The notes under the pieces were generated by a model. That model saw only the letters and a list, made by a program, of their open reading frames with translations. It did not search any database and was not told where the DNA came from. Positions 1 to 11,796 of a DNA stretch of 64,000 nucleotides are shown piece by piece. Source of the stretch: Catenaria anguillulae PL171 (Eukaryota; Blastocladiomycota; Blastocladiomycetes; Blastocladiales; Catenariaceae); NCBI GenBank assembly GCA_002102555.1, contig MCFL01000056.1:98330-162329 (forward strand). Reading direction: 5' to 3'. The position numbers and the translations under genes were made by a program. The number at the start of each line of letters is the position of its first letter. Within the stretch, counting starts at the first letter, position 1.

Positions 1-189
1 TGATGACTGACGAGCCAAGCCTTGTGAACCTGCCAGTATGATTTTGCGTTGGTGCGGAGCAAGTTGATTGAACTCGTGCAGCGACGGCAACTGGCAGAGA
101 GCCATGGCGATGGGGCACACAAACCGCACGTGGAATCGATACATTGAAATGCCATGCCCGTATCCAAATACACACAGAAACCTGGAGGC

Positions 190-3135
190 CTACGCATCTG
201 AAAAAACAAACCCAATACTCGCCCCCACACGCTTCACCACGGCCCGCGTGACCCCATCCTTGAACATGCCTGGACTCACCACGCCCGTGTCGCGCTCGGG
301 CGCAATGTGCCGCCACCCGTGCTCGAGCACCTCACTGCCATCCATGCTACACGTGCACGCGAGCGCATCGTGCAGGGCACAGTCCGTGTCCTTGTTGAGC
401 GCAAACAAGTGGGCCATGTCCTCGGCAGAGAAGGTGTCGCCTGCCTCGGCCATGGCGCCGTCCACAATGTGGGTGGAGAGGGACAGTTTGTTGATTTGGC
501 GCTGCGCCATGTTTTCTTCGAGCGAGCCGATCACCAGCAGCCGGTAAATGTGTACGGGGCGCAGCTGGCCGTCTCGCTGTGTGCGAACAGACAAGCACAC
601 AGTCAGACGAGGTTGACAAGAAACAGGCGAGACGCATACATGTACATACCCAAACTCGAGCCTTGCTCTGCTGGCAAATGGCAGGATTCCAGTCAATGTC
701 GGTGAGAACCAACCTCGAAGCGCCGACCAAATTGAGCCCCACACCGCCCGCCTTTGCACTCAACAGAAACACGCGCGACGGATGTGTTGGCTGATTGAAG
801 GCATTGACCAAGTCTTGACGCTTCTCGACCGACGTGGACCCGTCAAGCCGGACCCAATTCACCTCGAGCGACTCGCACAGCGCCTGCAACTCGTCGAGCG
901 TGCTCGTTGAATTGCTCACCAGCACCACCTTTTCCTGCGTCTCTGCCAAGACCACCTCGAGCAAAACGGAAATGAAGTGATATTTTGCGGAACATTCGCC
1001 ACTCGACTGGAGTCGGCCGTCGGCATTGGCATCGGCCGCAACGGGCGGCTGCATCCAATTGCACACCTTTTTCAGCTTGGCGATCCACGGCAGCGCCTGC
1101 GTGTCTCCCCGCTCAACTGCCTTTGCGACCTCCTCAATCACACTCTCATACGCCCTCGCTTGCTCGCTCGTCGGCCGACAAAACACAATCATCTCCGACT
1201 TTGGCGGCAAGTACTCGCGATTGACATCTGCCAGCCGCCGAATCACAAACAAGTCACACACGCTCGACAGGGCTCTGGCACGCTGCATGGCCAGCTCGCG
1301 CTCGGCGCGTGTAGCCGTGGGCTGCCGCCCAGCAACAATGGGCGACTCGTAAACTGCGCGAAACTCGGCTGCAGTGCCCAGCATGCCCGGATTCACGTAA
1401 TCGACCATGGCAAAGTACTCCATGAGGTCGTTTTGCAGGGGTGTTCCCGACAACACCACGCGACGCTTGGTTGAGATCAGCCCAAGCGCCTCGCTCGTCT
1501 TGGCCGTTGCGTTCTTGAGCCGGTGGCCTTCGTCGCACACCACGAGGCCAAAGTTGCATTGCGCAACAATCGATTGCAACATGCGCAAGCGCTCGTAGCC
1601 CACAATCATGACGCGTGACGCCTTGCCGGAGAGAAAGTGGTTGATGTCGGTAGAGGCAGTCACGGGAAACGTGGCCAGGCGTTCGTCGCCCAGCCACTTT
1701 TTGATTTCCTTTGCCCAGTTGGCGACAAGTGAGGCCGGGCACACGACGAGTGCGCGGCCAATGGCACGCGACCGCCCGTGTGGGTGTTGGTCTATGTGGA
1801 TTACGTACACTATAGCGTCAGTTGGGCCATGGACAAGAGAGCGAGACGGACGGAGCACGTACGGAGCAGGGTCCAAATCAGGGTAATGGCCATGAGCGTT
1901 TTGCCCAATCCAGGGTCGTCGGCCAAGATCTGTGTTTTACATCACACTCGATTGTCAGCTCATTCGTTTTCATGCGCCGGATTTTTCAACTGGATGGAGC
2001 GTACCGATCCATGGACAGTCTGTCCCGATTGCTGTTCCGTCTTGTACCCCATGACACACTCGTACATGAATCTGACGCCCTCGCGCTGATGCGGGCGCAG
2101 CTTGCCCGCCAGGATCGGATCCACAACAACGTCCACAACTGGCGGCGCATCCTCGTCGAGCAGAGAGATTGGAGGGCGCGGCAAAACAAATGCGTTGGGA
2201 GTCGAGGGGTTGTGCATAGGCGTCAGTTCCGTACTGATGGATTTGCGGGCGGCAGATGGGATCGACGCAGGCGTGGAGCGGAGCGGCGGGCGGTAGGATG
2301 ACGAGACGGATGTGGAGGGTGCTGGGGCGGTTGTAGGTTTGACAGGGGAGGGTGTTGGGTCGGGCTGGACAGTTGGTGCCGAGGACAACACATCGGTGAC
2401 CTGCGAAGCAAGCAAAGCAATTGTGAGGTGCTTGAGAACGGGTAAACCGGCAACGAAAGCGCCAAAGAGCTGGACCCACCTCGACTTCGAATTGGCCCAG
2501 AGTAATCATCAATCCAATTTCGATCGGCTCATTTGGCAGTCGTCCTCGAGTCACACTGCACGAAACGATAGGCCCATCGGTCAAACAATGTGAACCAAGC
2601 GGAGCATGTACCAACCGAAGAACGTACTCTCGACCGTTTGCATCCTTGAGTGTACATGTCGTGCCGACGACCAAGTGCCCGTCTCCGTCCCAGGACTTGT
2701 GCTTTTTGTTTGTGCGCCGGCGCCATAACACAGCATAGTGCGTTGATGCGGAAGATGAGGACGCAGATGGAGTCGCGGGAGGTGTTGTGCGAATGCGCTT
2801 GGTCGGGACAGGCGAGACAAAGGTGGATGTTGAGGGACACTTGCGGCCAATTCCGGTACGTGCGACCGGGGCACTTGAGGGGAGGAGGAGGAAGGTGTTG
2901 GCAACGGGCCCAGTGATGGATCTGGGCTTGCTTGCGATTGCGACGGCCGACCTTCCATGTCCCCGTGGTTTGTGGAAGAGGATTCGGTCAGCTCGACATT
3001 GTCTGGACTGTCTGGGTGCGCCTTGGGCTTGGAGGCCTTGGCCGGAGTCTTGAAAGCACGGACCCCGCCAGAAGATGTGCGGCTGAGGCCGCTGGCCGTA
3101 CCACCGGCAGCCGACGGAGCGTTGCGACGAAGCAT
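190..3135 (-). CDS. RAD54B: RAD54B/RDH54-type SNF2 DNA translocase
   Basis: This is a Swi2/Snf2 ATPase that remodels Rad51/Dmc1 filaments during homologous recombination. The N-terminus is disordered (Met at 3135, MLRRNAPS, like the RAD54B start). A RAD54B-specific N-terminal region follows, around YAVLWRRRTNKKHKSWDGDG (about 2760-2690). The helicase begins with LRPHQREGVRFMYECVMG (about 2090), then CDEGHRLKN (the DEGH box, about 1530), SGTPLQNDLMEY, the C-lobe LSAKAGGVGLNLVGA, and RVW/RDGQ joined across an intron at 577-649. The C-terminal tail has HIYRLLVIGSLEE and ends VGASIGFVFSDA, as in RAD54B rather than RAD54. At least four exons are needed; the 5' part (2400-3135) changes frame and its junctions are not fully resolved. 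The usual D-x-QAM-R residues of motif VI read ICQQSKAR here, which is unusual. Family assignment is firm; the exact 5' exon structure is not. Confidence 0.9.
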
Positions 3136-3562
3136 GATCACGGGGGTTGCGGTTCAAAGGGGGTTGACTCAAGTCGGTCAACCAAGCTTTCACTGAGTGG
3201 ATTGCATAGGGTTACTGTGAGCCAGTCCTTGCGGGCTGGTGCTGGTGGTGCAGAGTGGTCCAGCGTTAGCCCACCGCGAACCGCTAACCTCGAACAGGCC
3301 GAGTGAGTCACTTGAGTTGTCCCTCATCATGATTCATGATCCACGTCGTGTCGTCGTCTGTTGTCGTGGTCGTGTGGTGACTGGTGAGACATGACATGGC
3401 AGCAGGCAGAACGCAGCACGCAGCACGGTTTCCGTGGTGAGACACTTGGCGGATCATGGATGGACTCACGATTATACCGCTGTCAATAGCGCACACTGGC
3501 ACACAACTGACACACTCGCCCTTCGACTTGCCTCGACCAGCACGCACCGCGCTCGCTGCATC
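3136..3562. promoter_or_regulatory. Shared intergenic region between RAD54B and ZIP3-like gene
   Basis: This 427-nt stretch separates two divergently transcribed genes whose family members both act in meiotic recombination, so it probably holds both promoters. I see no clear TATA box and no protein-like reading frame. A shared upstream control is inference from position only. Confidence 0.4.
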
Positions 3563-4720
3563 ATGTCCTCTCAGGCTGCCGCCCACTCTCATGCCGCTCA
3601 CTCCAACGCAAACTCGTCCGCCGCCACGGTCGCCGACGAACTCGAGTGGATCCACTGCAACGCATGCTACTGCGACCTCTGGACCGCCCCAAACTCCTCC
3701 TCTCCAGAGTCCACCACGGGCACCAACAGCACCACGTCCGGCCTTGTCCGCTTTGCCTTCACACAATGTACCCACGTTCTGTGCGCCTCGTGCCTGAGCC
3801 AGGCGTCCAATCCGGCCGTCCCTGGCTTCATCCAATGCCCAATCTGCCACCAAGTCGGTCAGTACAATCCGCTCACGTCGCCCGACGGGTCATCCATCAA
3901 CCCAGACTTGGCTCAATTGTTTTCGCCAATGCTCCCACAATGGTCGCAAATGCTCTCAGCAGCCGAGTTTCGCCAGCGAAATATTGACGCATTAATTCGC
4001 TTCCTCAAGGACAAGCTCCATTTGCAGCGCCAAGGCATCGAGCGCGCCGCAAAGGAACTCAAGTCCATGCGCCAGTTGCAGGCACAGTACCAGGCTGTGG
4101 TTGAGGAGAACCAGGCGCTCAGGATGCAGCTCGAGCATTACCTTCAACAGCAGCAGCACCAACGACATTCTCGGCCTGCCCAGCCTCCTCCTCCTCCTCA
4201 GCCAACGCTACTCATGCACGCTCCCGCCCTGCTGCCCTCACGTCATCATTCCACAACGACTTCTTCACTGCAACGATCCCACACTTCCGCATCCGGTGCC
4301 TCGCTCCAGCGGCCGCCCACAACCTCTGCAACACGCACATCGTCATCTATGTCGCATCCAGTCACTTGTCACCAACGGTCCTTTTCGCGCGCGCCCTCTG
4401 TCCAACCACAAGCTCCAAGTACCCGTTCGAGCCATGGAGGCGGCGGTAGCAGCAACCGGTTGTCCCTGTCACGCGCGACCACGAGCGGCCACCAAAATGC
4501 CGTCACTCCCACAAAGGCCATGGCAAGGGCACCTCGGTCACCATCCGGCGCATCGCAAGTCAGTTACTCGAGCGGCGCACGCGTGAGCACACGCCAGGAC
4601 TTGGGCAGTGCTGGGTACTTGCGACGTGCGACGTCCACCATGACTGCTTCAGGCAGAGGAGGAGGAGCTAGCGGAAGCCGTGGGGTGCGCGAGTTGCGAT
4701 CGCAGTTGAGGGGACGGTAA
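3563..4720 (+). CDS. ZIP3/RNF212-like RING protein (meiotic SUMO/ubiquitin E3)
   Basis: The protein is 385 aa from the ATG at 3563; the open frame extends upstream but without a good start. An N-terminal RING starts WIHCNACYCDLW, continues with QCTHVLCASCL and ends QCPICHQVG, giving the C-x2-C, C-x-H and C-x2-C spacing of the RNF212/ZIP3/HEI10 group. After the RING comes the family's linker (PDLAQLF, then MLSAAEFRQRNIDALIRFLK) and a coiled coil at roughly residues 135-190. The tail is Ser/Pro/Arg-rich and disordered, as in ZIP3/RNF212. Known members sit on synaptonemal complexes and stabilise crossover intermediates by SUMO or ubiquitin transfer. The RING carries an insert of about 25 residues between its first and second cysteine pairs, longer than in RNF212. 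No intron is needed. It lies divergent to RAD54B. An unrelated RING E3 is the alternative. Confidence 0.75.
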   Translation: MSSQAAAHSHAAHSNANSSAATVADELEWIHCNACYCDLWTAPNSSSPESTTGTNSTTSGLVRFAFTQCTHVLCASCLSQASNPAVPGFIQCPICHQVGQYNPLTSPDGSSINPDLAQLFSPMLPQWSQMLSAAEFRQRNIDALIRFLKDKLHLQRQGIERAAKELKSMRQLQAQYQAVVEENQALRMQLEHYLQQQQHQRHSRPAQPPPPPQPTLLMHAPALLPSRHHSTTTSSLQRSHTSASGASLQRPPTTSATRTSSSMSHPVTCHQRSFSRAPSVQPQAPSTRSSHGGGGSSNRLSLSRATTSGHQNAVTPTKAMARAPRSPSGASQVSYSSGARVSTRQDLGSAGYLRRATSTMTASGRGGGASGSRGVRELRSQLRGR

Positions 4721-4889
4721 GTTGTGGAAATGGAAGGCAATGACACACTTGTATGGATAATGTGTGGCAGTAGGAAGTGAAGCGAGGTGGGCGAGCCAAC
4801 AAGAATATAAATACGACAAGAACACACAAGACCCTCCATGCAAAGAACCAGGTGAAATAGACCTTAGCCAACTACAGATTCGATGCCAT

Positions 4890-6715
4890 TCACGACGGGC
4901 CAGGCATGCTCCTCGCCCTGGGAACAGAATACTGTGATTGCCTTGACGCCCGCCGACTCCTTTGCGCAGATGGCTTTGCCTCCGTTTGTCCCTGCTGCTG
5001 TTGCGTAGGTTGCTGTTGCAGAACGGGTTGCTGCGAGACTTCAGTCTGCCTGTGCATCTGTTGCTGCGGCGCTGATGGTGATGCCTGCTGCCCATTGTAA
5101 TGCCTCTCCACAGCCTGCCCCTGATGATACACGACTCCCGGCCTGACCACCTGTGCATCACGTATCAAGGCCTCCTGGTACCGCGTCACGTCTGTCCCGA
5201 AATGCCTGGGATCCCTGGCCAACTCCTTCCCATGCTCTGTCGCGGGCCCAAGCTCCGACTGCGACCGCTGCCTGCGCTGGACCCTGCGCTGGTTCGGCAG
5301 CCCAAAGTAAAAACACTCGGGCTGCGGCTGCGGCGGCATGCCATATGCGGTCGGGTACACGACGGGCAGGTCAAAGCCCGCGGGGCGAACCCCGTCGGCG
5401 GCAGCAGCAGAGGCGGATGCGCGGCGTGATCGGCGCGTGGGTTGTACGCCGGGGCCCGAGGTGCCGAGGGTCAGCGGGCCGCTTTCGGGCTTCACCACGT
5501 CTGTGTGGTTGAGCGGGTACCGGGCAGAAGGGTCCATGGGTGCGGAAGGGTTGGCGATAAAGGAGAGACCGGGTTCGTGTGACTGGTACATTTGCTGTTG
5601 CTGGTGGGCGGCAGACAGCATGCGTTGATAGTCAAGCATCGCACGGTATTGTGCTTGAGCAGCAGCCACGGCAGGGTCGTGGACAGAGAGTGGAGGTTGC
5701 GGCAACAGAGAGACGGGCAAGCAGGTACGAATGAGGCCGGTGGTGGGGTCGTAGTTGGGCGCTCCGCCCCCGCCGGTTCCAAAGTTCTAATACACCACAG
5801 GGAAATGTGAGAATACAGGCACAAAGTCAATCGAGACCGGGAGTACGGGGCTTACCATGTTTGGTGGCGGCCCATCCCATCGCCCATCTGAAAATCTATT
5901 CTTGATTCTCGCACTTGCCCTCTGCGATGACGCCGGTGGAATGAGGCCCGACTCGACATGATTCAACTGCTGCTCCCTTTCCTGCTGCCTCGCCTCCTCC
6001 TTTTGCTTGAGTTGCTCACGCATCGCCAGCTGAAGCTCTTGCCGGACCTCGATGGACTTTACGGGCGGCGCTCGTTGGATCAAGTCGTGTGCAATACGTG
6101 CTTTTGGCTGCTCCTGGCCAAAGGGAAAGTAGTTGGATGGCGGCTCGAGGTTGGCACTGGAGGCGCGCGACCGGCGGAGGTCACGCTCGGAACGTTGCAG
6201 CTGCTCATAGTAGGCTAGAATCGAATCGTCGAAGCCAAGCCTAATGGCTGTCAGAATGAACCAACGCAAACACACGCCAAAGTCCCTGGGAATCAATCCA
6301 ACACACCTAGCTCTTGTCTCATGCGCTGCTTCTCTTCAACCCGCGTATCCACCATTGCTCCAAACTGACCAAGCGGCCGTGGTTTCGGCTGCTCACTCGA
6401 CATGCCCGAATAAAACGAGCTTGGACCTTGAGGAGCGGCATGCTGCTGCGTTATAGACGCGGCAGATGGCGACCGCCGAATTTTTGGTGTTCCATCAAAG
6501 TTAAACTGAGCAAGGTAGGCCCCTGGCGGTGGACCTGGATCTTGGTGTGTCAAGGCAGACTTGTATCGAAACCGTGTTGAGGAGGCCAAGTCGGATGAAG
6601 ACACGGAGGTCTTGAGTGGGGAGGAGGATGAGCCTGAGGGTTCTCGTGCATATGGGTCTCGCGGTTGCATGTCATGGCTGAGGATGGACGACATTGTGAA
6701 ATTGCTCGAGGTCAT
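4890..6715 (-). CDS. Gln-rich coiled-coil protein, unknown function
   Basis: Three exons give about 564 aa. Exon 1 (6715 to about 6303) is disordered and Ser-rich, with two possible starts. Exon 2 (6240-5856) carries a charged coiled coil (LQRSERDLRRS; then REQLKQKEEARQQEREQQ). Intron 2 is clear (5787-5855, GTAAGC to TTAG, phase 0) and joins to a short Gly-rich motif, NFGTGGGGAPNYDPTTG. Exon 3 is Gln-rich, with several runs of three to five glutamines, and ends SVPRARSMPGPS. The exon 1/2 junction uses a weak donor in my model. The REQ-KQKEE coiled coil and the glycine-rich motif recall centrosome or cilium proteins such as CSPP1, which would fit a zoosporic organism, but I cannot establish homology. 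The gene is tail-to-tail with the ZIP3-like gene, 169 nt apart. Confidence 0.65.
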
Positions 6716-7654
6716 GAAGCTTGCATGGTCGGCTCATTACGGTCATCTCGGGTATATTTTCCAGGGTTCATCAATCCGCCTGACCAAATGTCCGCACCTG
6801 TCCGCGTCGAGGCGCACAAAGATAGATAACCCACTCTGTCGTGGCCTCTGGTGCAGAGCGTGAGTAACTGCACACGAACACCAGTCTCAAATCGAGGCTA
6901 TCCCGAGCTCGATCAGTCGTGAAGAAAGTAAAGCGCCATTGGTACAAATGTTACTCCCGGATGGAAACACGTTCGGGGGAAACGCAGCCGTTGCCAATAT
7001 ACCTGGACCTCCGATCTTTCTGGCGCGCAGATCATTTGGCAACGTCGATCAATTCCGCTTCAAAGCACAATCTCATGAGGCAAGTAATGACCTCAACACG
7101 GAAGAACAAGCAAGGGAAGAACTTTATGTGTGGAGAGACGCAAAGGAGGGCGCACGGGAAGCACCGTATGTATGGACGGCTGCGACCACATGGGGCATGT
7201 GCGGCGGCCACGGCATGGGCACTGCGGCGCAAACTCACAAACTCGAATACCTTCTTGAACCAAACAATCAACTCCCTCATCAAACTCAATCGAGTCGACA
7301 AGAATGTGCACGCAATACAATTTCCTGATGCCTTAGACCTCGTTACACTACTCTACACACGACGCATTCGACGCTGACGCCTCGCTGCCGCCTGCCTGCC
7401 ATCCCAGTTCCTCATCAACAGACGACCTCAGCAACCCAGTTACACCGGGCACGTCGTGCGGTCTTGTGGTGACTCTTCGACATTATCCTCCGCAAATAAT
7501 ACCCGCGCTGGCCGCTCCTCCATAATCGCCGCCTCTGTTGCTTTCGCTGGCCATCCACCCGCTCGCACAGCAATTGATCACACGTGCCAGTTTTTCCCAT
7601 TCGTTCCCACACACATTCCCGTCCCACCAGTGCTGATCATTACATTAAGCAAGA
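6716..7654. other. Intergenic stretch upstream of tyrosinase
   Basis: Several overlapping open frames exist here (for example 6919-7377), but none shows a domain, a signal peptide or splice-supported continuity. I see no gene. Promoters of the coiled-coil gene (-) and of tyrosinase (+) should lie here. Confidence 0.5.
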
Positions 7655-9626
7655 ATGCAAGCGAGCCTGCAACTGGTCCTGGTGATCTTGGTCGCCTTGC
7701 TCGTCGCCCCACATGCTCTGGTCGACGGGCAATGCAGCCGCACTCGCATCCGCAAGTCGCTAAATCAACTCAACCAGGCCGAATGGGACGCGCTCAACAG
7801 AGGGATCCGCGCGTACGTGCCGATAAACCTTTACTTGACTGGTTTCATTGACTGAAGGATTTCTTGGTCTCTCGACAGTATGAAATCAAATGGCTCCTTG
7901 GACCGTCTGACTCGACTTCACCGTCAAGGCATGCAATGGCATGGCACTCCGCACTTTTTCCTCATGCACCGCGGTATGATATGATCACAGTCCGTGACGG
8001 ACCGCCAAGGTGGCCATATGCGCAATGGCTGACGGGTTGTACCTCTCTGTAGCGCTGATGGCCGATTTCGAAAACGAGTTGCTGCGAGTTGCCCCCACAT
8101 TGACTGGCGTGCCGTATTGGGGTGCGCATTCGATTTCTCGATTCGAGTGGCGGAAACCTGGTCTTGAGTGTGCTCACTCTGCGTACGCTCGCGTTTGCAG
8201 ATGAACTGCGCGAAGGCGCAGGCATTCTTCGCTCGGATGTGTTTACCAACAACAGGCTCAGTCCTATCCGCGCAGGCCCGCTGCAAGGCGTTCTCAGCGG
8301 ATTGCGCGACGACAATGGTCAGCTGGTGCAACGCAACCCACAAAACCTGTCCCCTGGATACACCTGGCTGCCGCCCAACGAAGTCATGACCCGTGCCCTT
8401 GAACGCATGGCCAACTATGGGGATTTCTCGCGCGTGGTTGAGGTATCTCCGCACAACCAGTTCCACGTGTACATAGGTGGGCACATGGGAAATCCATCGA
8501 TTAGTCCGTCAGATCCGGCTGTATGTTGCGCTGAGAAATGGCCTCTCCTGCATTGCTCTCGTACTGATACATTGCTCTTTCCGTGCTCGATTCCAGTTCT
8601 GGATGCATCACGCATATATTGATCTCCTATGGGCACTTTGGCAATCGCTCCGCCCGCAAAATAGAGAAAATCTCCAAGCGTGGGGCACTTCTCGTCCAGG
8701 CATTGACCCCGCCACGCCAGTCGTCCTCTACAACGGCAGATACACCAACCTCGACATGCTGCGCTACCGCACGCGCCTCTGCTACCAGTACACCATGCCA
8801 TCGACGCGCCAGTCGCGTCTCGCACGTCGGTCCTTTGAAATGACGCGCGGCAACCCGGCCTCTCCGCCGTCGCCCCAGATTCCGCCTGGCGAGGCCGTTT
8901 CGATTAACTTACCTCCTCAACCGCAACAGCCGCCTGCGATCCGCCCGCCAGCGCCGACGCAGTACGTCACGGAAACGTGGTGGTGACTGAGATAGACAAG
9001 GAAACCCTGGTTGTCACGGAAACACAAGTGGCGACGGCTGTCGTGACCGAGGTCGTGACCGAATATGTGAACAAGCCGTTGATTGAGCAGCCAGCGACCA
9101 GCACTCGGGATTATGAGGGTGGAGACAAGCCCAAAGCGACTCAAGTTGCTGAGCCAGATTATCCAACTGTTCCCACCCCTCATTTCAAGCCGATGTGGGA
9201 GGCACCCGCGGAGTTGGTGTATCAAATCATGCCCAACATGTCCTTGGCTGAATGGAGGAGTATGTTCCCTTCACCTGATGCCCGTATTCCCCGCCTCAGC
9301 GAGCCTTCTCACACATTGCCTTCCGGTACACAGAAGTGGAAGATGATCTCAACACGGCCATCGCTGAGCTCAACGCTGAGATCGCGACGGGACGCATGGT
9401 CGCGTCGCAGCTCAAGACGGTTGAGGACTTGTTTTTCAACTCGGGAATGAACTGCACCAAGGAAGTCGATAACGATGATTACCGTGACTCTTTGATTCCA
9501 GAGGTGCAACAGCTGGCGACGAGCGTGGTCAAGCAGACGGACGAATCCAACTCTGCTTCGCGATCGATTGCCGGATCTCTGGCGCTAAGTGGATTGCTCG
9601 CCGTGTGCGTGGTACTTGGGCTTTGA
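7655..9626 (+). CDS. Tyrosinase (type 3 copper oxidase), secreted and membrane-tethered
   Basis: It hydroxylates phenols and oxidises them to quinones, as in melanin formation. Six exons: 7655-7812, 7879-7973, 8053-8121, 8201-8520, 8597-9259 and 9334-9626, about 532 aa. The N-terminus is a signal peptide (LVLVILVALLVAPHALVDG). The CuA site is LHRQGMQWHGTPHFFLMHR, followed by VPYWD, the Asp being created by splicing over 8122-8200. The CuB site is SPHNQFHVYIGGHMGNP, then FWMHHAYIDLLW after the intron at 8521-8596. The C-terminal tail is Pro-rich, has a Val/Thr/Glu repeat (VVTE units), then a helical stretch and a hydrophobic end (LALSGLLAVCVVLGL) suited to a GPI or membrane anchor. One base appears to be missing near 8976: YVTETWW runs into a stop while VVTEIDKE continues in the next frame. 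With one base restored the exons sum to a multiple of three. Confidence 0.9.
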
Positions 9627-10726
9627 GTAGAATCGTCCGCCCCAAACTCTTTCAATTGTTACTGCACCTGGTTCTCTCCTTCAATTTCTCAACTTCTCGT
9701 AATGCTGACGCCGCGCAGTTCATTTACCTTGCCGTAATCCGTTTCCCACATTGGCCTTCCGCGACTTGTTGCACCTCATACTTTTCTATCCGCTTTATGT
9801 TTTTAGGAAGTTCGCCTTTCCTGGTTGTTCTTGCCTTTCTTTCAGGATGCAGGCAAACCAAGTCCTTTGTCATCACGTTTACAGTGATCCATTTGTTCGG
9901 ACATGCTTTCTTTTCATGCTCACACCGGCCAGACTTTGTCTTTTCTCGAGCCGTCTTGTCCTATGATGCCCCTTCTATCTGCCTTTTTTTTGCACGCTCT
10001 CATATATTCATACACTTTTCATGCATCTTTGTCGATCAACTTCAATTCAAAATTACAGTTCCACTGCGTTGGTCTGAAGCATGAGCTGAATCTGCCGGGT
10101 CATGGCCCTTGATCTTCTGGTCCAGTCCATACATAATTGCATGTCCTGGGCACCTTTCACTATCGTGCGCGTGCGACACAACTCGCAGAGGTGTATCCTG
10201 GGTTTACCCGTTCGCACAGAGCGTGTTTGGCGCGATGCGAGCCTCGTATGTATGTAGCACGAGTCGCCTTTGTACTCCACTGACATGGCCCGCAAACTGC
10301 TTTCACAATCGTTATCTGATCGCGCCTGCAGCTTTTCGTTGCTCACAATTTACAGGCAACCTTTCTTGACTCTCAGAGCCCAAGGGAAAAAGCAGAGCTT
10401 CTCCTCGTCCGCCTGCCCTGACGCGACAGACACTTCCCACCTCCACCAGCCGCGATCGTGCGAGATGCCATTGATCAGCTCATGTGGCCTACAGGAACCA
10501 GCTCAGGCTTGTCAGGATGACTTCATATCCCCCGCGGATAGACCCAAAAACAACAGGAAAAAGTGTACAAATGCAACTCCTGTCCCCTTTCACACTTTTC
10601 CAGCTACACCCTGTTTCTTCAAGAGGCTGCCAAATCATTCGTTCCCCCACAGATCCAACTTGAAGCAACTTGAAGCAACATGACTCCACACTCACCCTTC
10701 TCTCGCTCAACACCTTTAAGTCCAAC
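9627..10726. other. Intergenic, T-rich, no gene seen
   Basis: The first half is pyrimidine-rich, as expected of a 3' region. The open frames (for example 9605-10084) lack any recognisable protein feature. The in-frame TTG at 10670 is an unlikely start for the next gene. Confidence 0.5.
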
Positions 10727-11563
10727 ATGACCTCAGGGGCCCCAACACCCTCCATTTTCACGCGCCTACGAAGCGTCTTGACCGCCCGTTTAAAAGCCAA
10801 CGTCAGCAACCTTGGATCAAGCAGAGCAAACTCAAACTCCATCGCCTCTGAACGCACCGACTCCGGCACCGTCGCCACCCTCGCCGCCGCTGTCCCTCAT
10901 TTGGTTTACGACACACTTGGCTATCTTGTCCGGCATGGCGACCACATGGCGCTGTACCCAAGCTCTCGGTCGCCGCCCACATATGCTGAAGACGCGCTTG
11001 CATGGGCATCGCTGTATGACATGAAAACTGGCATGCGCAGGTCAAGCAAGTCGTACCCGACACCGCCCATTGCCGAAGACGAGTCCATGGCCGCCCATGT
11101 TTCGAGGCACACGCGCGAGTGTGCGTATGGTGCCGTTGACATCCTTCGTGTGTTTCTTGCCAACGGATCCGGCCCGCTCCTCACCGAGCAGGCCATTCAT
11201 GTCGCCATCACGGCAATGAACCGCGAACACCCTGGAAGCAAGACAAAGCAAGTTGAGCGGAGGTGCAAGGCGGTGGTGGCGGCGCTCAAGGCAAACATGG
11301 ACAATGCAGCCAATTGGTCCATTTTCGTATCGCTGGTGGAGGCATTCCGGTCGCTTGTGAGAAGTGCGGGGGCAAACGATGGCGATGTCAACAGAGCTGC
11401 TGCCCTCAAGGTCTTGTTGGATGTTTGGCCGCTGTACTTTATGTCGCCCGTTGCTTTCGAGTGGTTGTGTGGTCGCCCTGATCCAACCGAACATCGACAA
11501 GTCAACAACTTGTGGACGCTGCTGTTTTCGGCGCCAGGCACTTTGTATTCGCAGGAATCATAG
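10727..11563 (+). CDS. Unclassified alpha-helical protein, possibly RhoGAP-like
   Basis: One uninterrupted frame of 278 aa from the ATG at 10727 (MTSGAPTP). The first 70 residues are Ser/Ala-rich. From about residue 125 the pattern recalls the second half of a RhoGAP domain: AVDILRVFLANGSGPLLTEQ resembles the conserved LPEPL segment, followed by an arginine (ERRCKAVVAAL), a helix with VEAFRSLV, and ALKVLLDVWPLYFM resembling the asparagine/late-helix region. I see no convincing arginine finger (GLxRxSG), so GAP activity is doubtful even if the fold is right. Codon use matches neighbouring genes and the 3' end is AT-richer. Without a profile search the family stays open. Confidence 0.6.
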   Translation: MTSGAPTPSIFTRLRSVLTARLKANVSNLGSSRANSNSIASERTDSGTVATLAAAVPHLVYDTLGYLVRHGDHMALYPSSRSPPTYAEDALAWASLYDMKTGMRRSSKSYPTPPIAEDESMAAHVSRHTRECAYGAVDILRVFLANGSGPLLTEQAIHVAITAMNREHPGSKTKQVERRCKAVVAALKANMDNAANWSIFVSLVEAFRSLVRSAGANDGDVNRAAALKVLLDVWPLYFMSPVAFEWLCGRPDPTEHRQVNNLWTLLFSAPGTLYSQES

Positions 11564-11796
11564 TTGGTATCCCCTTACCTGTGCCCATTTGCAATGTAAA
11601 TACATGTAACTTTTATTGATGGTTGGTATGAAACACAAAGACTTGAGGAGGAAAGCCAACAAATGACATAGTGTACACAGCCTCGGTTCACTTGCACAAC
11701 TGAAACACATTCACTGCATGGGGGGGGCGGGTGGAATCAATCCATCATACCAAGATCTTGAATGACCAGCGAGCACACACGGGCACACCGTTGGAT

